A stretch of DNA of 64,000 bases, from positions 1 through 64,000 of the forward strand of contig CAYXQJ010000001.1 of assembly GCA_964467455.1 (NCBI GenBank), read 5' to 3'. The notes under the pieces are model-generated. The model had not been told where the DNA came from and made no database searches. It saw nothing but the letters and a program-made list of their open reading frames with translations. The stretch comes from OLB6 sp964467455 (lineage in GTDB: Bacteria; Bacteroidota; Ignavibacteria; Kapaibacteriales; Kapaibacteriaceae). Below, piece after piece: positions 1 to 10,299 of this stretch (positions are counted from its first letter, which is position 1; the number at the start of each line of letters is the position of its first letter). The position numbers were made by a program, and so were the translations under genes.

Positions 1-1190
1 GTCAGACGAGCGGATGGTCGTTATCCGCACAAGACCCGTACAACAACATCGTGCGCACGACGATCGAAGCTATGGCCGCCACGTTAGGGGGCACGCAGTC
101 ACTGCACACGAATTCCTTCGATGAAGCGCTCGGCTTGCCAACGGAGATGTCGGCACGAGTGGCCCGCAACACGCAGTTGATCATCGCCGAAGAATCGCAC
201 ATCACGGAAGTTGCTGATCCTCTCGGAGGTTCGTATTACGTTGAGGCGCTTACCGATCAACTTGTTGAAGCGGCCTCGAAGTTGATCGATGAAGTTGAGT
301 CGTACGGCGGTATGACCAAGGCCATCCAGGCCGGCATTCCGAAGATGCGGATCGAAGGTTCTGCTACCCGTCGCCAAGCCCTCATCGATCGAGGGGAAGA
401 GGTCATCGTCGGTGTCAACAAGTATCAGCTCGAGAACGAACCTGATATTGATGTCTTGGTGATCGACAATACGTCCGTCCGCGAAGCTCAAGTAGCTCAA
501 CTGCAACAGATCCGTGCATCACGAGATGCAGAACGTGTCGAGCGAGCTCTGACCGCTCTTACAGCAGCAGCTCGCGCCGGCGAGGGTAATCTGTTGGCAT
601 TGGCTGTGGATTGTGCGCGAGAACGTGCCACCGTTGGAGAGATCTCCGAGGCCATGGCATCCGTCTTTACACGTTATGAGGCCACTACTGTGTCGATCGA
701 AGGTGTGTACGCATCGCAGTATGAACACGACGATACCTTCCTGGCGTTGCGCTCTCGGATCGAAGAGTTTGAGCGAAACCATGGCCGTCGTCCAAGAATT
801 CTCGTTGCAAAACTAGGTCAAGACGGGCATGACCGGGGCGCAAAGGTCATTGCCACGTCATTCGCTGACATCGGGTTTGATGTTGATATCGGTCCATTGT
901 TCGCTACTCCCGAAGAGGTCGCTCGTCTTGCTGCCGATAATGATGTTCACGTTGTTGGTGTATCAAGTCAAGCCGCTGGACACCTTACGTTGGTGCCACA
1001 GCTCTTCGAAGCACTCAAGTCTGAACGGGCTGAGAACGTGATCGTGGTGGTCGGTGGCGTTATCCCGCCAAAAGACGTGCCAACGCTGGAGTCTATGGGT
1101 GTGGCTGCAGTGTTCGGTCCTGGCACCAAGATCATTCGCGCAGCAGATCACGTGTTGAATGCGATAGAATCGCGTGGAACCAGAACGTGA
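1..1190 (+). CDS. mutB: Methylmalonyl-CoA mutase large subunit, 5'-truncated by the window edge
   Basis: The gene enters the window already open: the frame runs from base 3 as QTSGWSLSAQDPYNN, a conserved stretch of the substrate-barrel domain, and gives 395 visible residues. The barrel part includes GGTQSLHTNSFDEA and DPLGGSYYVE. The C-terminal third is the B12-binding Rossmann domain, with the DGHDRG motif whose His is the lower cobalt ligand, then VVGVSSQAAGH and VVVGGVIPP. The enzyme interconverts L-methylmalonyl-CoA and succinyl-CoA in propionate and branched-chain/odd-chain metabolism. The next gene starts inside its stop codon (GTGA overlap), so they are co-transcribed. Carboxylase partners are at 33.9 kb and 47 kb. 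Isobutyryl-CoA mutase-type paralogues are less likely because the barrel and B12 domains lie in one chain. Confidence 0.96.
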   Translation, partial: QTSGWSLSAQDPYNNIVRTTIEAMAATLGGTQSLHTNSFDEALGLPTEMSARVARNTQLIIAEESHITEVADPLGGSYYVEALTDQLVEAASKLIDEVESYGGMTKAIQAGIPKMRIEGSATRRQALIDRGEEVIVGVNKYQLENEPDIDVLVIDNTSVREAQVAQLQQIRASRDAERVERALTALTAAARAGEGNLLALAVDCARERATVGEISEAMASVFTRYEATTVSIEGVYASQYEHDDTFLALRSRIEEFERNHGRRPRILVAKLGQDGHDRGAKVIATSFADIGFDVDIGPLFATPEEVARLAADNDVHVVGVSSQAAGHLTLVPQLFEALKSERAENVIVVVGGVIPPKDVPTLESMGVAAVFGPGTKIIRAADHVLNAIESRGTRT

Positions 1191-2101
1191 TCGCCGCCGG
1201 ACTCGACATCGGCACGAACACCATCTTGATGGTGATAGCTGACGTTCACGAGGACGGCTCGTATACGGTCCTTCACGATCTTCACCGGATCCCCCGATTA
1301 GGTCAGGGTGTTGATGCGAACGGAGTCATAAGCGTTGAAGCGGTCGAACGTGCCGTAGCAGCGCTTAGAGACTACCGGGTAGTGCTTGACGAGGCAGGAT
1401 CGCCCCCTACCCTATGTGTTGGAACTTCGGCGCTACGTGATGCTACGAACCGAGATCAGGTAGTCGCCCGTCTGCAGGATGTGATCAAGGCACCGTTGTG
1501 GGTGATCGATGGTTCGGCGGAAGCAGAGTTGACCTTTGCCGGCACCGTTGGCACACGATCATCAGCAACGATCGTGATCGATATTGGAGGGGGCAGTACA
1601 GAGTTCGTCAAAGGTGCTCATGGCAAACCGGACGAAATGGCTAGTCTTAACATCGGTGCTCTTCGTCTGGCGGAACGCCATTTAGGGTTGCGTCCGGCGT
1701 TTGACCAACACCTTGATGCTCTGTACGCCGAGATCGACCTCGAACTCAATACGCACCTTTCAGCGCTTCGGAACGCAAATTTACCTACGTATGCTGTTGC
1801 AGGCACGCCGGTGGCGCTTGCATCACTTTCGCTCGGTCTCCAGCATTATGACCGAACGGCGATCGAAGGTCAGGTTTTGACCGTCCATCAAGTGACCAAT
1901 TTTGCAACCACCTTACTTTCCATGACGTTAGACGAGCTTCGGGCACTTCCCGGCATTGCCCAAGCCCGAGCGGATATCCTTCCGGCGGGTGCAGCGATCC
2001 TATCCAGGGCGATGGTTTTCCTTGGCTGTACACAGATCACCGTGAGCACGCAAGGCCTGCGATACGGAATTATGCGGGTTGCGGCTGCGGAAACTACGTA
2101 G
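1187..2101 (+). CDS. ppx: Exopolyphosphatase/GppA-type phosphatase (Ppx/GppA family)
   Basis: 304 residues with the actin-like ATPase fold of the family: the first phosphate loop is GLDIGTNTILMVI and the second is VIDIGGGSTEFV, with VGTSALRDATN between them, as expected for Ppx/GppA. The protein is the short, single-module form without the C-terminal HD domain of E. coli Ppx. The family hydrolyses polyphosphate or pppGpp; which one cannot be told from sequence. It starts with GTG overlapping the mutase stop by 4 bases, so its translation is coupled to the mutase gene although the two functions are unrelated. Confidence 0.9.
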   Translation: MIAAGLDIGTNTILMVIADVHEDGSYTVLHDLHRIPRLGQGVDANGVISVEAVERAVAALRDYRVVLDEAGSPPTLCVGTSALRDATNRDQVVARLQDVIKAPLWVIDGSAEAELTFAGTVGTRSSATIVIDIGGGSTEFVKGAHGKPDEMASLNIGALRLAERHLGLRPAFDQHLDALYAEIDLELNTHLSALRNANLPTYAVAGTPVALASLSLGLQHYDRTAIEGQVLTVHQVTNFATTLLSMTLDELRALPGIAQARADILPAGAAILSRAMVFLGCTQITVSTQGLRYGIMRVAAAETT

Positions 2102-2137
2102 CGGAAGTCCATTAGGCACAACTACTTATTGCGCCGC

Positions 2138-3073
2138 ATGATTAATTTACTGCAAATTGCAGTTATGGAAGGTCTACTGCACATCTTGGTATCGTTGAGT
2201 CTCCTTGCTGGCCTTGAGCAGGACAGCACCGTGGTGTTACGGTACGACCTGCCCATCGGCTCCACGTACACCTATCAGGTGACGACCGACCAATACGTTC
2301 TGCCGAACACCTATATCCGGCTGCACTCGATCATGGTCATCGAAGTGATGGGGCGTGACGAAGATGCCAATACGATCTGCAGACTGAAGCTCCAATCTGA
2401 CACTTCCGCGCTCCAGCAACAAGCTTCAGTTCCAACACGAAAACTTGATCATCTCGTGTTCGGTGGAGATCGTTTGTATTCTGACGTAGGATTTCTTGAC
2501 GTCACGATCAATGATCGTGGAGAGCTTGTCGACGACCGAAAGGTGTACGAAGAACGTAATCGTCCATCGTCGATCTCGACACAGTACGACCGTATCACCG
2601 AAGTCTCGATGGATCAACAGGTCGCTCAACAACGCAGTGGCCCGATGTCACTACAAATGATCATCCCGAGCATTGCAGGTGATAATCCCCTCTCGCTGCA
2701 CCGACCGTACGTCGATACAGTGACGACCGTGTCGAAATCAGTCCACCTGCCAACATCTTACGGACCTGCTGGAGTGGCTGAACGCGTGATCCTGTACGAC
2801 ACGCTGATCCGCGTAACAACGATCGACTCGTTACATCAAGTTGGTGTGACTGTTCGTGGATACGTGACGGTCGTTGGCAACAGAACAACGGGTCTGGGTA
2901 CGAAGTATCAAAGCACGTCGCATCTTCAGCGCGATATGCGCTCGGGACTCATCGAGTCGCTCTCGGAAACGTGCTACAGGGTCACGGCAAAAGGTCCGAA
3001 GATCGCCTATGCTTCACGAGCCGTCCTCATGGGCCAGGACTCGAAAGTGATCAACACTAGCGTTCGACGTTAG
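2138..3073 (+). CDS. Secreted protein of unknown function
   Basis: I do not recognise this 311-residue protein. It begins with a hydrophobic stretch (MEGLLHILVSLSLLAGLEQ from residue 10) that looks like a signal peptide, followed by a beta-rich, cysteine-poor mature part rich in Thr/Val (IGSTYTYQVTTDQYV near the N-terminus). A TTG at 2129 is also in frame, and the ATG at 2165 would place the signal peptide right at the start. It is 36 bases after ppx, same strand, and convergent with kgd. An exported, possibly lipid- or surface-associated role is inference only. Confidence 0.6.
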   Translation: MINLLQIAVMEGLLHILVSLSLLAGLEQDSTVVLRYDLPIGSTYTYQVTTDQYVLPNTYIRLHSIMVIEVMGRDEDANTICRLKLQSDTSALQQQASVPTRKLDHLVFGGDRLYSDVGFLDVTINDRGELVDDRKVYEERNRPSSISTQYDRITEVSMDQQVAQQRSGPMSLQMIIPSIAGDNPLSLHRPYVDTVTTVSKSVHLPTSYGPAGVAERVILYDTLIRVTTIDSLHQVGVTVRGYVTVVGNRTTGLGTKYQSTSHLQRDMRSGLIESLSETCYRVTAKGPKIAYASRAVLMGQDSKVINTSVRR

Positions 3074-3086
3074 CAGTTCACACCAG

Positions 3087-3102
3087 TAGCGTTGGAACGC
3101 TA
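3087..3102. terminator. Short inverted repeat between convergent genes
   Basis: TAGCGTTGGAACGCTA is a perfect palindromic hairpin between the convergent stop codons of the secreted protein and kgd (its right arm covers the kgd stop). There is no clear T-run, so its role as a bidirectional terminator is weakly supported. Confidence 0.3.
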
Positions 3103-6100
3103 TTGGAGCGCCTCCGTTAGCAGTTGATCCTGTTCTCGTTCGTGTACCTTTGCTGATCCCGTCGCCGGACTTGCCGCAGCACTTCTACCTGCATAACGCA
3201 GCGTCTTTGTGCCAAGGATCTCACGCAAATACGGTTCAACAAAGAACCAGGCTCCCATGTTCTTCGGCTCTTCCTGGCACCACACAACCGACGTGGCGTT
3301 CGGATAGGCATCGAAGATCTCTTGCATACGGGACGAATGGAACGGATAGATCTGTTCCAAACGGACGAGCGCTTTGCTGGCTGTGAGCCCCATCGCATCA
3401 CGCTTTTTGGCAAGTTCAACGTGCACTTTGCCTGTGGTCAATATGATCCGATCCACTGCCGAACGATCAACGATCGACGTATCGTCAAGGACCTCGTGAT
3501 AGGAACCGTTCACGATCTCGTCCACTGTGGATGAGAAAATGCGCAGGTAGCCCTTCGGCGACATGATGATCATGGGCTTGCGCCAATCGGCCATCACCTG
3601 ACGTCGGACAGCGTGGAAGTAATTCGCCGGCGACGTGAAGTTGCAGACGATCATATTGTCTTGTGCAGCGAGTTGCAGGAATCGTTCCAAACGTGCACTG
3701 GAATGCTCGGGACCTTGCCCGTCATATCCGTGTGGCAGCAACAACATGATATTCGAGCGCTGGCCCCACTTTTCTTCGGCACTGGCGATGAACTGGTCGA
3801 TCATGATCTGCGCACCGTTGGCAAAATCCCCAAACTGCGCTTCCCAGATCGTCAATCCGGTCTTCGCGATCGTGCTGTATCCATATTCAAAGCCCAGAAC
3901 AGCATATTCTGAAAGGGGCGAATCATGGATGTGTAGTTTCTTCGTTCCCTTCGCAAGACGATTGATCGGGATGAGCCGACGTTCTGTCACGATGTCGTTC
4001 TGTACTGCCTGACGATGATTGAAGGTACCGCGACCTGAGTCTTGGCCGGTGATACGCACAAGTCGCTCATCCTGAAGTAAGGAACCGAAGGCCAAGGCCT
4101 CAGCCATCCCCCATTGGACCACGCCGTCTGCATACTGGCTACGCCGTTTTTCGATCTCCGCCTTCACCTTAGCATGGATATTGAAATCAGCCGGGATCTC
4201 GCAGATCATTTGGGCGATGGTATCGAGTCGGCCACGGTCAACAGAAGTCGACACAGGGGCGAACATATCATAGACCAATTTGGGAGCGATGCCATGATCG
4301 GTCTTTTCATGTCTGTTCTCAAAGGCGTGCTGAAGTACGGCAAGCTCTGACGCATAGATCTGATCGACCTCTGCTTGGGTAAGGACCTGCTGCGCGATCA
4401 GTCGATCGGCATATTGCTTCCTAACCGGGACTAAGTTCTTGATCCGCTTGTACAGCAAAGGCTGCGTAGCCGTCGGATCGTCTTGTTCATTGTGACCGTA
4501 TTTGCGATAACAATACATGTCGATCACCACATCATCGCCAAAGGCCTCACGGTAGGCAAACGCGAATTGACCTGCCGCCAGGCACGCCTCCGGATCATCA
4601 CCATTGACGTGAAGGATCGGCACCTGAAGCATTTTCGCAACGCCCGTGGAATACGGTGTCGAACGAGAGTCTTCGGGAGAGGTCGTAAAGCCGATCTGGT
4701 TGTTGATGATGATGTGGATCGTGCCGCCGGTCTTATACCCTTGAAGTCGGGCCATGTTCAACGTTTCAGCTACGACACCCTGGCCGGCAAATGCCGCGTC
4801 ACCGTGGACAAGGATGGGTAGAACGGTTCGGTATTCTTCGTCACCAACCTCATCTTCCAGTGCACGGGCGATGCCTTCGACAACCGGATTGACAGCTTCC
4901 AAGTGGCTCGGATTCGGAGCAAGGAAGACCGGCACTTCTTCACCCGTTGTTGCCCGATAGGTACCCTTTGCCCCGAGGTGATACTTGACGTCCCCCGATC
5001 CTTGGATCGAATTCGGGTCGATAGAACCTTCGAACTCATCAAACAAACGCTGCAACGGCTTGCCGATCATGTTCACCAGGACGTTCAAACGACCCCGGTG
5101 CGCCATGCCAACTACAACTCCTTCAAGACCGTTAAGTGCAGAATTTTCAAGTAGTTCGTCAAGGATGATCAATGCAGATTCTCCACCTTCGAGCGAGAAT
5201 CGCTTTGCTCCTAAGAACTTTGTGTGCAAAAAGTTCTCTAATAGCTCGGCACGGGTAAGTTTCTGATAAGTATGCAGCTTACGCTCTGTACTTGACTTCA
5301 CCTTCAAGCGTGTCGTTTCGACGTTGTTACGGATCCACCGACGTTTATCGGGATCTTGAATGTGCATCCATTCAAGTCCGATCTGGTCACAGTAGGTCTC
5401 ACGCAGCGCGTCGATGATGTCACGCAGCGTGGCGCGTTTCACGCCGCCAAGTCCACCAGTGTCGAATTCACGATCCAGATCCCAGATCGTGAGCCCGTAA
5501 TGTGCAGGGTCAAGTTCGGGATAATAGTGCGCCTCGAACCCCAGTGGGTTGACGTCGGCCAGAACGTGACCCCGGACCCGATAGGCATGGATCATCTGGA
5601 TCACACGGCCCTCTTTGTCCAACATCTCATGTTGGTCGCTTGGTAAAAACGGACTTACGCCCTTTTCAACCGACCACCGAACGGGCTCGAATGGGATGTC
5701 GTACGCAGCGAAGATCTGATCGTAGAAGCGATGCTCGCCGATCAGCAGCTGATGCATGTATTGAAGAAACTCGCCGGATTCAGCACCTTGGATGACTCGG
5801 TGGTCATACGTGGACGTAAGTGTGACGACCTTCGAGACGGCCAATGTCGACAAGACCTCTGGCATCATTGCTTGGAATTCAGCCGGATACTCAATGGAAC
5901 CGGCAGCAATGATCGTCCCCTGACCTTCCATCAATCTCGGCATCGACATCACGGTGCCGATCATGCCCGGATTGGTCAATGTGACCGTTGCGCCGGAAAG
6001 ATCGTCCGGCGTGAGCTTATTCGTTCTGGCTTTGGCGATGAGCCCATCGTACGCCGTAACGAACTCACCAAAGCTGAGGTTTTGAGCGTTTTTGATGCTC

Positions 6101-6660
6101 GGGACCAGCAGGATGCGCGAACCGTCCTTGCGTGTTGTATCAACAGCAAGACCAAGGTTGATGGCGCCACGCTTCACCTTAACATGAACGCCGTTGTGAA
6201 CGCCATAGGTGTTGTTGAGGTTGGAGACCTTCTCAACCGACTTAACGATGGCCCAAGCAAGAATGTGCGTGAACGAGAGTTTTGGTCGACGATATCTGGA
6301 AAGGTACGTGTTGATGATTCGGCGGTTCTCATCCAGGGCTTTAACGGGCACGGTGCGGACGGATGTCGCCGTAGGAACCGTCAACGACCGCTCCATATTC
6401 TCGGCGATCTTTCCACCGATCGACGACAGCGGAATCAGCTCGTCGCCTTCAAACAGCTGCGGAAGACGTGTGTCCTCGCCGGTCACGTCCGGTAGACGGA
6501 GCGTTGGCTCTAACGACGTCGGAGTCGGTGTTCCCGATGTCGGAGCGGCCTCCGGTTTGTACGATTGGAAAAATGTCCGCCATTCGGCAGAAACAGACTC
6601 CGGGTCACGCAGATAGTCGAAGTAGAGGTCATCGACGTATGCGCTGTTCATCGACATCAT
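3100..6660 (-). CDS. kgd: Multifunctional 2-oxoglutarate decarboxylase/dehydrogenase, E2-like domain fused to E1
   Basis: 1186 residues. Domains in order: an N-terminal E1o peptide with YVDDLYFDYLRDPESV (about 8-24) and WRTFFQSYKP; a Pro/Thr linker; a lipoyl-less E2 catalytic domain (about 70-310) with the active-site region YDHRVIQGAESGEFL; then a complete thiamine-diphosphate E1o. The E1 part shows MAHRGRLNVLVN, the ThDP-Mg motif GDAAFAGQGVVAE...NNQIGFTT, and FNHRQAVQND. This is the layout of mycobacterial Kgd and corynebacterial OdhA. The known activity is decarboxylation of 2-oxoglutarate and, with a lipoyl E2 and E3 supplied in trans, formation of succinyl-CoA. A TAAGTTTG promoter box lies 31 bases upstream, overlapping the stop codon of the preceding gene. 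No lipoyl domain is present in the chain. Confidence 0.95.
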   Translation of the reverse strand: MMSMNSAYVDDLYFDYLRDPESVSAEWRTFFQSYKPEAAPTSGTPTPTSLEPTLRLPDVTGEDTRLPQLFEGDELIPLSSIGGKIAENMERSLTVPTATSVRTVPVKALDENRRIINTYLSRYRRPKLSFTHILAWAIVKSVEKVSNLNNTYGVHNGVHVKVKRGAINLGLAVDTTRKDGSRILLVPSIKNAQNLSFGEFVTAYDGLIAKARTNKLTPDDLSGATVTLTNPGMIGTVMSMPRLMEGQGTIIAAGSIEYPAEFQAMMPEVLSTLAVSKVVTLTSTYDHRVIQGAESGEFLQYMHQLLIGEHRFYDQIFAAYDIPFEPVRWSVEKGVSPFLPSDQHEMLDKEGRVIQMIHAYRVRGHVLADVNPLGFEAHYYPELDPAHYGLTIWDLDREFDTGGLGGVKRATLRDIIDALRETYCDQIGLEWMHIQDPDKRRWIRNNVETTRLKVKSSTERKLHTYQKLTRAELLENFLHTKFLGAKRFSLEGGESALIILDELLENSALNGLEGVVVGMAHRGRLNVLVNMIGKPLQRLFDEFEGSIDPNSIQGSGDVKYHLGAKGTYRATTGEEVPVFLAPNPSHLEAVNPVVEGIARALEDEVGDEEYRTVLPILVHGDAAFAGQGVVAETLNMARLQGYKTGGTIHIIINNQIGFTTSPEDSRSTPYSTGVAKMLQVPILHVNGDDPEACLAAGQFAFAYREAFGDDVVIDMYCYRKYGHNEQDDPTATQPLLYKRIKNLVPVRKQYADRLIAQQVLTQAEVDQIYASELAVLQHAFENRHEKTDHGIAPKLVYDMFAPVSTSVDRGRLDTIAQMICEIPADFNIHAKVKAEIEKRRSQYADGVVQWGMAEALAFGSLLQDERLVRITGQDSGRGTFNHRQAVQNDIVTERRLIPINRLAKGTKKLHIHDSPLSEYAVLGFEYGYSTIAKTGLTIWEAQFGDFANGAQIMIDQFIASAEEKWGQRSNIMLLLPHGYDGQGPEHSSARLERFLQLAAQDNMIVCNFTSPANYFHAVRRQVMADWRKPMIIMSPKGYLRIFSSTVDEIVNGSYHEVLDDTSIVDRSAVDRIILTTGKVHVELAKKRDAMGLTASKALVRLEQIYPFHSSRMQEIFDAYPNATSVVWCQEEPKNMGAWFFVEPYLREILGTKTLRYAGRSAAASPATGSAKVHEREQDQLLTEALQ

Positions 6661-6691
6661 GATGTAGTGTCGTTCGTGGTGATACGAATGT

Positions 6692-6699
6692 CAAACTTA
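6692..6699 (-). promoter_or_regulatory. Putative -7 promoter box (TAAGTTTG) for kgd
   Basis: On the minus strand the octamer TAAGTTTG matches the Bacteroidota -7 consensus TAnnTTTG. It overlaps the stop codon of the upstream PgeF-type gene and predicts a leader of about 25 bases before the first kgd ATG. Confidence 0.5.
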
Positions 6700-7431
6700 C
6701 GGGATTTCTCGTAGTCCGATAAACGCAAAACAACGGCCGGAACGTTCCTTGTCGCGCCGGTACGAGTGAAATCTGGCATCGACGATCGTGCAGGCCCCCT
6801 CCAGAGAGATATTGGTATGCAGGACTCCCCTGGAACGGGCCTGGTCGGCTAATGCCGCATGGTTATCGAAAAGCCATTTTCCGGGTCTGTTGGTAAGGGG
6901 CGAGCAATATGCCGGAAGCAGTGCCGCCACATCCTCCCCTACTTCGTACCTCGCACCCGATGCACATGCCGAGAGGTAGAGTCGCAGTTCCTCCGGTATG
7001 CAGTGGTGGTCACTACCAAGACGTTCCAGCGTTGCGGGCAGGATCCCGGCAGCGGTCCCACGCCATCCGCTATGGACTGCAGCAACGATCCTCTTCACAG
7101 GGTCGTGGATCAGGATGGCACAGCAGTCGGCGATCTTGACGCCAACGATCTCGCCGGGTCTCGAAGCGATCAAGGCGTCGCCCTCAGCGTCATCGGTTGA
7201 GTTGGCAAATGGTTGGATGGTGATGCCGTGCACCTGCCGCACACTACGGATCGATTCGCGCGGCACCTGCAACGTCTGAGCGAGCAAGCCAAATGAACGT
7301 TCAACATGGTCGGCATCAGCACTGGCTGCGACGCCGAACGAAGCGCCCGGCCACGGCAGAGCGGACGTGTCTACGAGCGTCGTTCCGGATACGACGGTCT
7401 CGTCATGGAAGGCGGGGAGGATCTGCAGCAT
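6697..7431 (-). CDS. pgeF: YfiH/PgeF-type multicopper-oxidase-like protein (polyphenol oxidase family; purine nucleosidase/LACC1-like)
   Basis: 244 residues. The family metal-site motifs are present: GVKIADCCAILIHD, AAVHSGWRGTAAG (HxGWRG), and SACASGARYEVGEDV with the conserved Cys. Family members act as cytoplasmic purine-nucleoside phosphorylase/deaminase-like enzymes or in peptidoglycan-precursor editing (PgeF), so the substrate here is open. I chose the ATG at 7431; the frame extends upstream but that part lies inside comEC. The first 29 bases overlap the end of comEC, so the two are one transcript, with kgd downstream. Confidence 0.85.
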   Translation of the reverse strand: MLQILPAFHDETVVSGTTLVDTSALPWPGASFGVAASADADHVERSFGLLAQTLQVPRESIRSVRQVHGITIQPFANSTDDAEGDALIASRPGEIVGVKIADCCAILIHDPVKRIVAAVHSGWRGTAAGILPATLERLGSDHHCIPEELRLYLSACASGARYEVGEDVAALLPAYCSPLTNRPGKWLFDNHAALADQARSRGVLHTNISLEGACTIVDARFHSYRRDKERSGRCFAFIGLREIP

Positions 7432-9067
7432 CACGCGAACGTACAAAGACGGCTCCATACTTCGTCGTGATGGTGGCCGTCCGGTATTGCCATCCGTCAA
7501 CGACAACGATCTCGACGCCGTTGTTGAATGGGCGTACCTGAATGGTACTACGCTTCTCGATCGGCATCGTCAGTGCACCAACGAACCAAACGATGCTGAT
7601 ACCAACTCGAACGACGAACGCACGTGGCCTTCCGGGCAGACAAGGCCAGATCAACAACACGCTAAAGGAGAGCGCAACAACGGTTGACTGAATGATGGTG
7701 AAGGGCGAAGGGACGGCGGAGAACACGTCGATACACCACATCGCCCCTTGGATCAACGATTCCAGACACCAGGCAACGGAGGCACCGGCGATCGGAAGGT
7801 CGGCACACGGAAGCAAGACGATGCCGGCGATCATTCCGGCTGATAGCAGCGGCACAACAATGAGGTTCGCCATCGGTGCTGCTAATGCGATGGTGTCGAG
7901 TAAAAGAAGAGATGGCATGGTCATGACGCCGCAGGCGGCCAGATTCAACGCCATCGATGACCGAAGGATGCGGTGTCCGCCCAGTCGCTGATACCACATT
8001 GGATACAGGACCAGGATCCCGTAGGTCGCAATGGTACTCAACAAAAAGGACGTGTTCACGATCATCGTTGGATCACAGAGCAGCACGATCAACGTTGCGG
8101 CACCTAGGAGATTGAGAGCATCAACATCTCGTTCACGCACGCGTCCGATCAACACACCCATGGCCATGATGATGGCCCGCACGGTCGGCGGCTCCATACC
8201 GGTGAACAGTCCGTACGTGATGAGTGCGGCGATCGCGCAGATCGTGGTCGTGCGACTGCGAGAGAGTGGACCGAAGACACTGAGTAGGATCGAGAGGAGA
8301 ACACCGACATGAGATCCGCTCACAGAGAGCATGTGCGCCACGCCGGTCTGTGCAAACTGTTGTGATGTTGCACGGTCGATCATCGACCGATCCCCGGTCA
8401 ACATCGCATAGGTGATGGCAGCTGATCTTGGTGTGAGATGTCGACTACATCGTTCCCCTACCCAAGCTCGGAGATCACGCAACAGTGTGGTCAACCACGA
8501 TGCCGTGGCGATCCGTTTAACGTCTTCTTCATTGGCGACACATCGCATCATCAACGATGCGCTGCGAGCCCATCGGAGCTCATCAAACGACCCGGGTTCG
8601 ATGGTCGGCGCAAAGGGTCGACATCGACCGACGATCACCACGTGGTCGCCGACATCCACTTTCAGTCTCGAACCAGACGGTGTGGATATCACGGTGACGT
8701 GTATCCGAGCCATACACGCCGGCGTCGACAGTAGGTCGACCTCCCCTTCGACCGTCAGCGTTGTCGTGCGTCCTGCCCCGGTTCGGACCCGATCGATCCG
8801 GCCTTCGATCCTACCGAGTTGCTGATGTCCGGATCCCGCCTCTCCGATCCACACGGCCGGTAGTTGCCCAACGATCCAACAAGACGTCAACACTCCGGCA
8901 GCGCTACGTAGTAGGGTTATGTGGTGACCTATCCAGCCCGTTATGAGGGCAGCACAGGACATCGTGCCGATGATGGCAAGCTCGGTCTCTCCGGCCCTGA
9001 TCTCGACCAAGAACGCCGATCCCAGGCAGGTGATGATCGCCAAAGCCAGAAGCGGTCTGTGGGGCAT
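7403..9067 (-). CDS. comEC: ComEC/Rec2-family DNA-uptake channel, short form without C-terminal MBL domain
   Basis: 554 residues. The N-terminal part carries two or three hydrophobic helices followed by an OB-like soluble region (DUF4131-type, about 60-190). Then comes the polytopic Competence domain, marked by the signature GVAHMLSVSGSHVGVLL and a long series of membrane helices. ComEC moves single-stranded DNA across the inner membrane during transformation. Typical ComEC proteins of 700-800 residues end in a metallo-beta-lactamase-like domain with HxHxDH; here the chain stops soon after the last helix and no such motif follows in any frame before the next gene. Short forms occur in several phyla. 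Divergent from recA. Confidence 0.88.
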   Translation of the reverse strand: MPHRPLLALAIITCLGSAFLVEIRAGETELAIIGTMSCAALITGWIGHHITLLRSAAGVLTSCWIVGQLPAVWIGEAGSGHQQLGRIEGRIDRVRTGAGRTTTLTVEGEVDLLSTPACMARIHVTVISTPSGSRLKVDVGDHVVIVGRCRPFAPTIEPGSFDELRWARSASLMMRCVANEEDVKRIATASWLTTLLRDLRAWVGERCSRHLTPRSAAITYAMLTGDRSMIDRATSQQFAQTGVAHMLSVSGSHVGVLLSILLSVFGPLSRSRTTTICAIAALITYGLFTGMEPPTVRAIIMAMGVLIGRVRERDVDALNLLGAATLIVLLCDPTMIVNTSFLLSTIATYGILVLYPMWYQRLGGHRILRSSMALNLAACGVMTMPSLLLLDTIALAAPMANLIVVPLLSAGMIAGIVLLPCADLPIAGASVAWCLESLIQGAMWCIDVFSAVPSPFTIIQSTVVALSFSVLLIWPCLPGRPRAFVVRVGISIVWFVGALTMPIEKRSTIQVRPFNNGVEIVVVDGWQYRTATITTKYGAVFVRSRDAADPPRLP

Positions 9068-9174
9068 ACCACCATCGTGTCGGGAGCGATCCGAAACGTG
9101 ACCGTCTGTGTTGATAACTTCACCACGTCCGCCCCCTTCCAGACCCCTAACTTTCGGTTCATGTCACGTTTTTG

Positions 9175-9188
9175 GTACCTGTAGGTAC
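9175..9188. promoter_or_regulatory. Perfect 14-bp palindrome upstream of recA, candidate SOS operator
   Basis: GTACCTGTAGGTAC is a perfect dyad (GTACCT-GT-AGGTAC) 35 bases upstream of the recA ATG, in the comEC-recA divergent gap. Its position suits a LexA-type repressor site, but it matches none of the LexA boxes I know, and no lexA is in the window. Confidence 0.4.
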
Positions 9189-9222
9189 GTAGGCGGACAT
9201 CCCATCACTATCACAGAGAACC

Positions 9223-10287
<1,065 letters not shown>

Positions 10288-10299
10288 CAGGTTCGTGCG

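Noticed and set aside
5731..6495. 254-codon open frame on the plus strand
   Set aside because: Antisense to kgd, Arg/His-rich, no family features.
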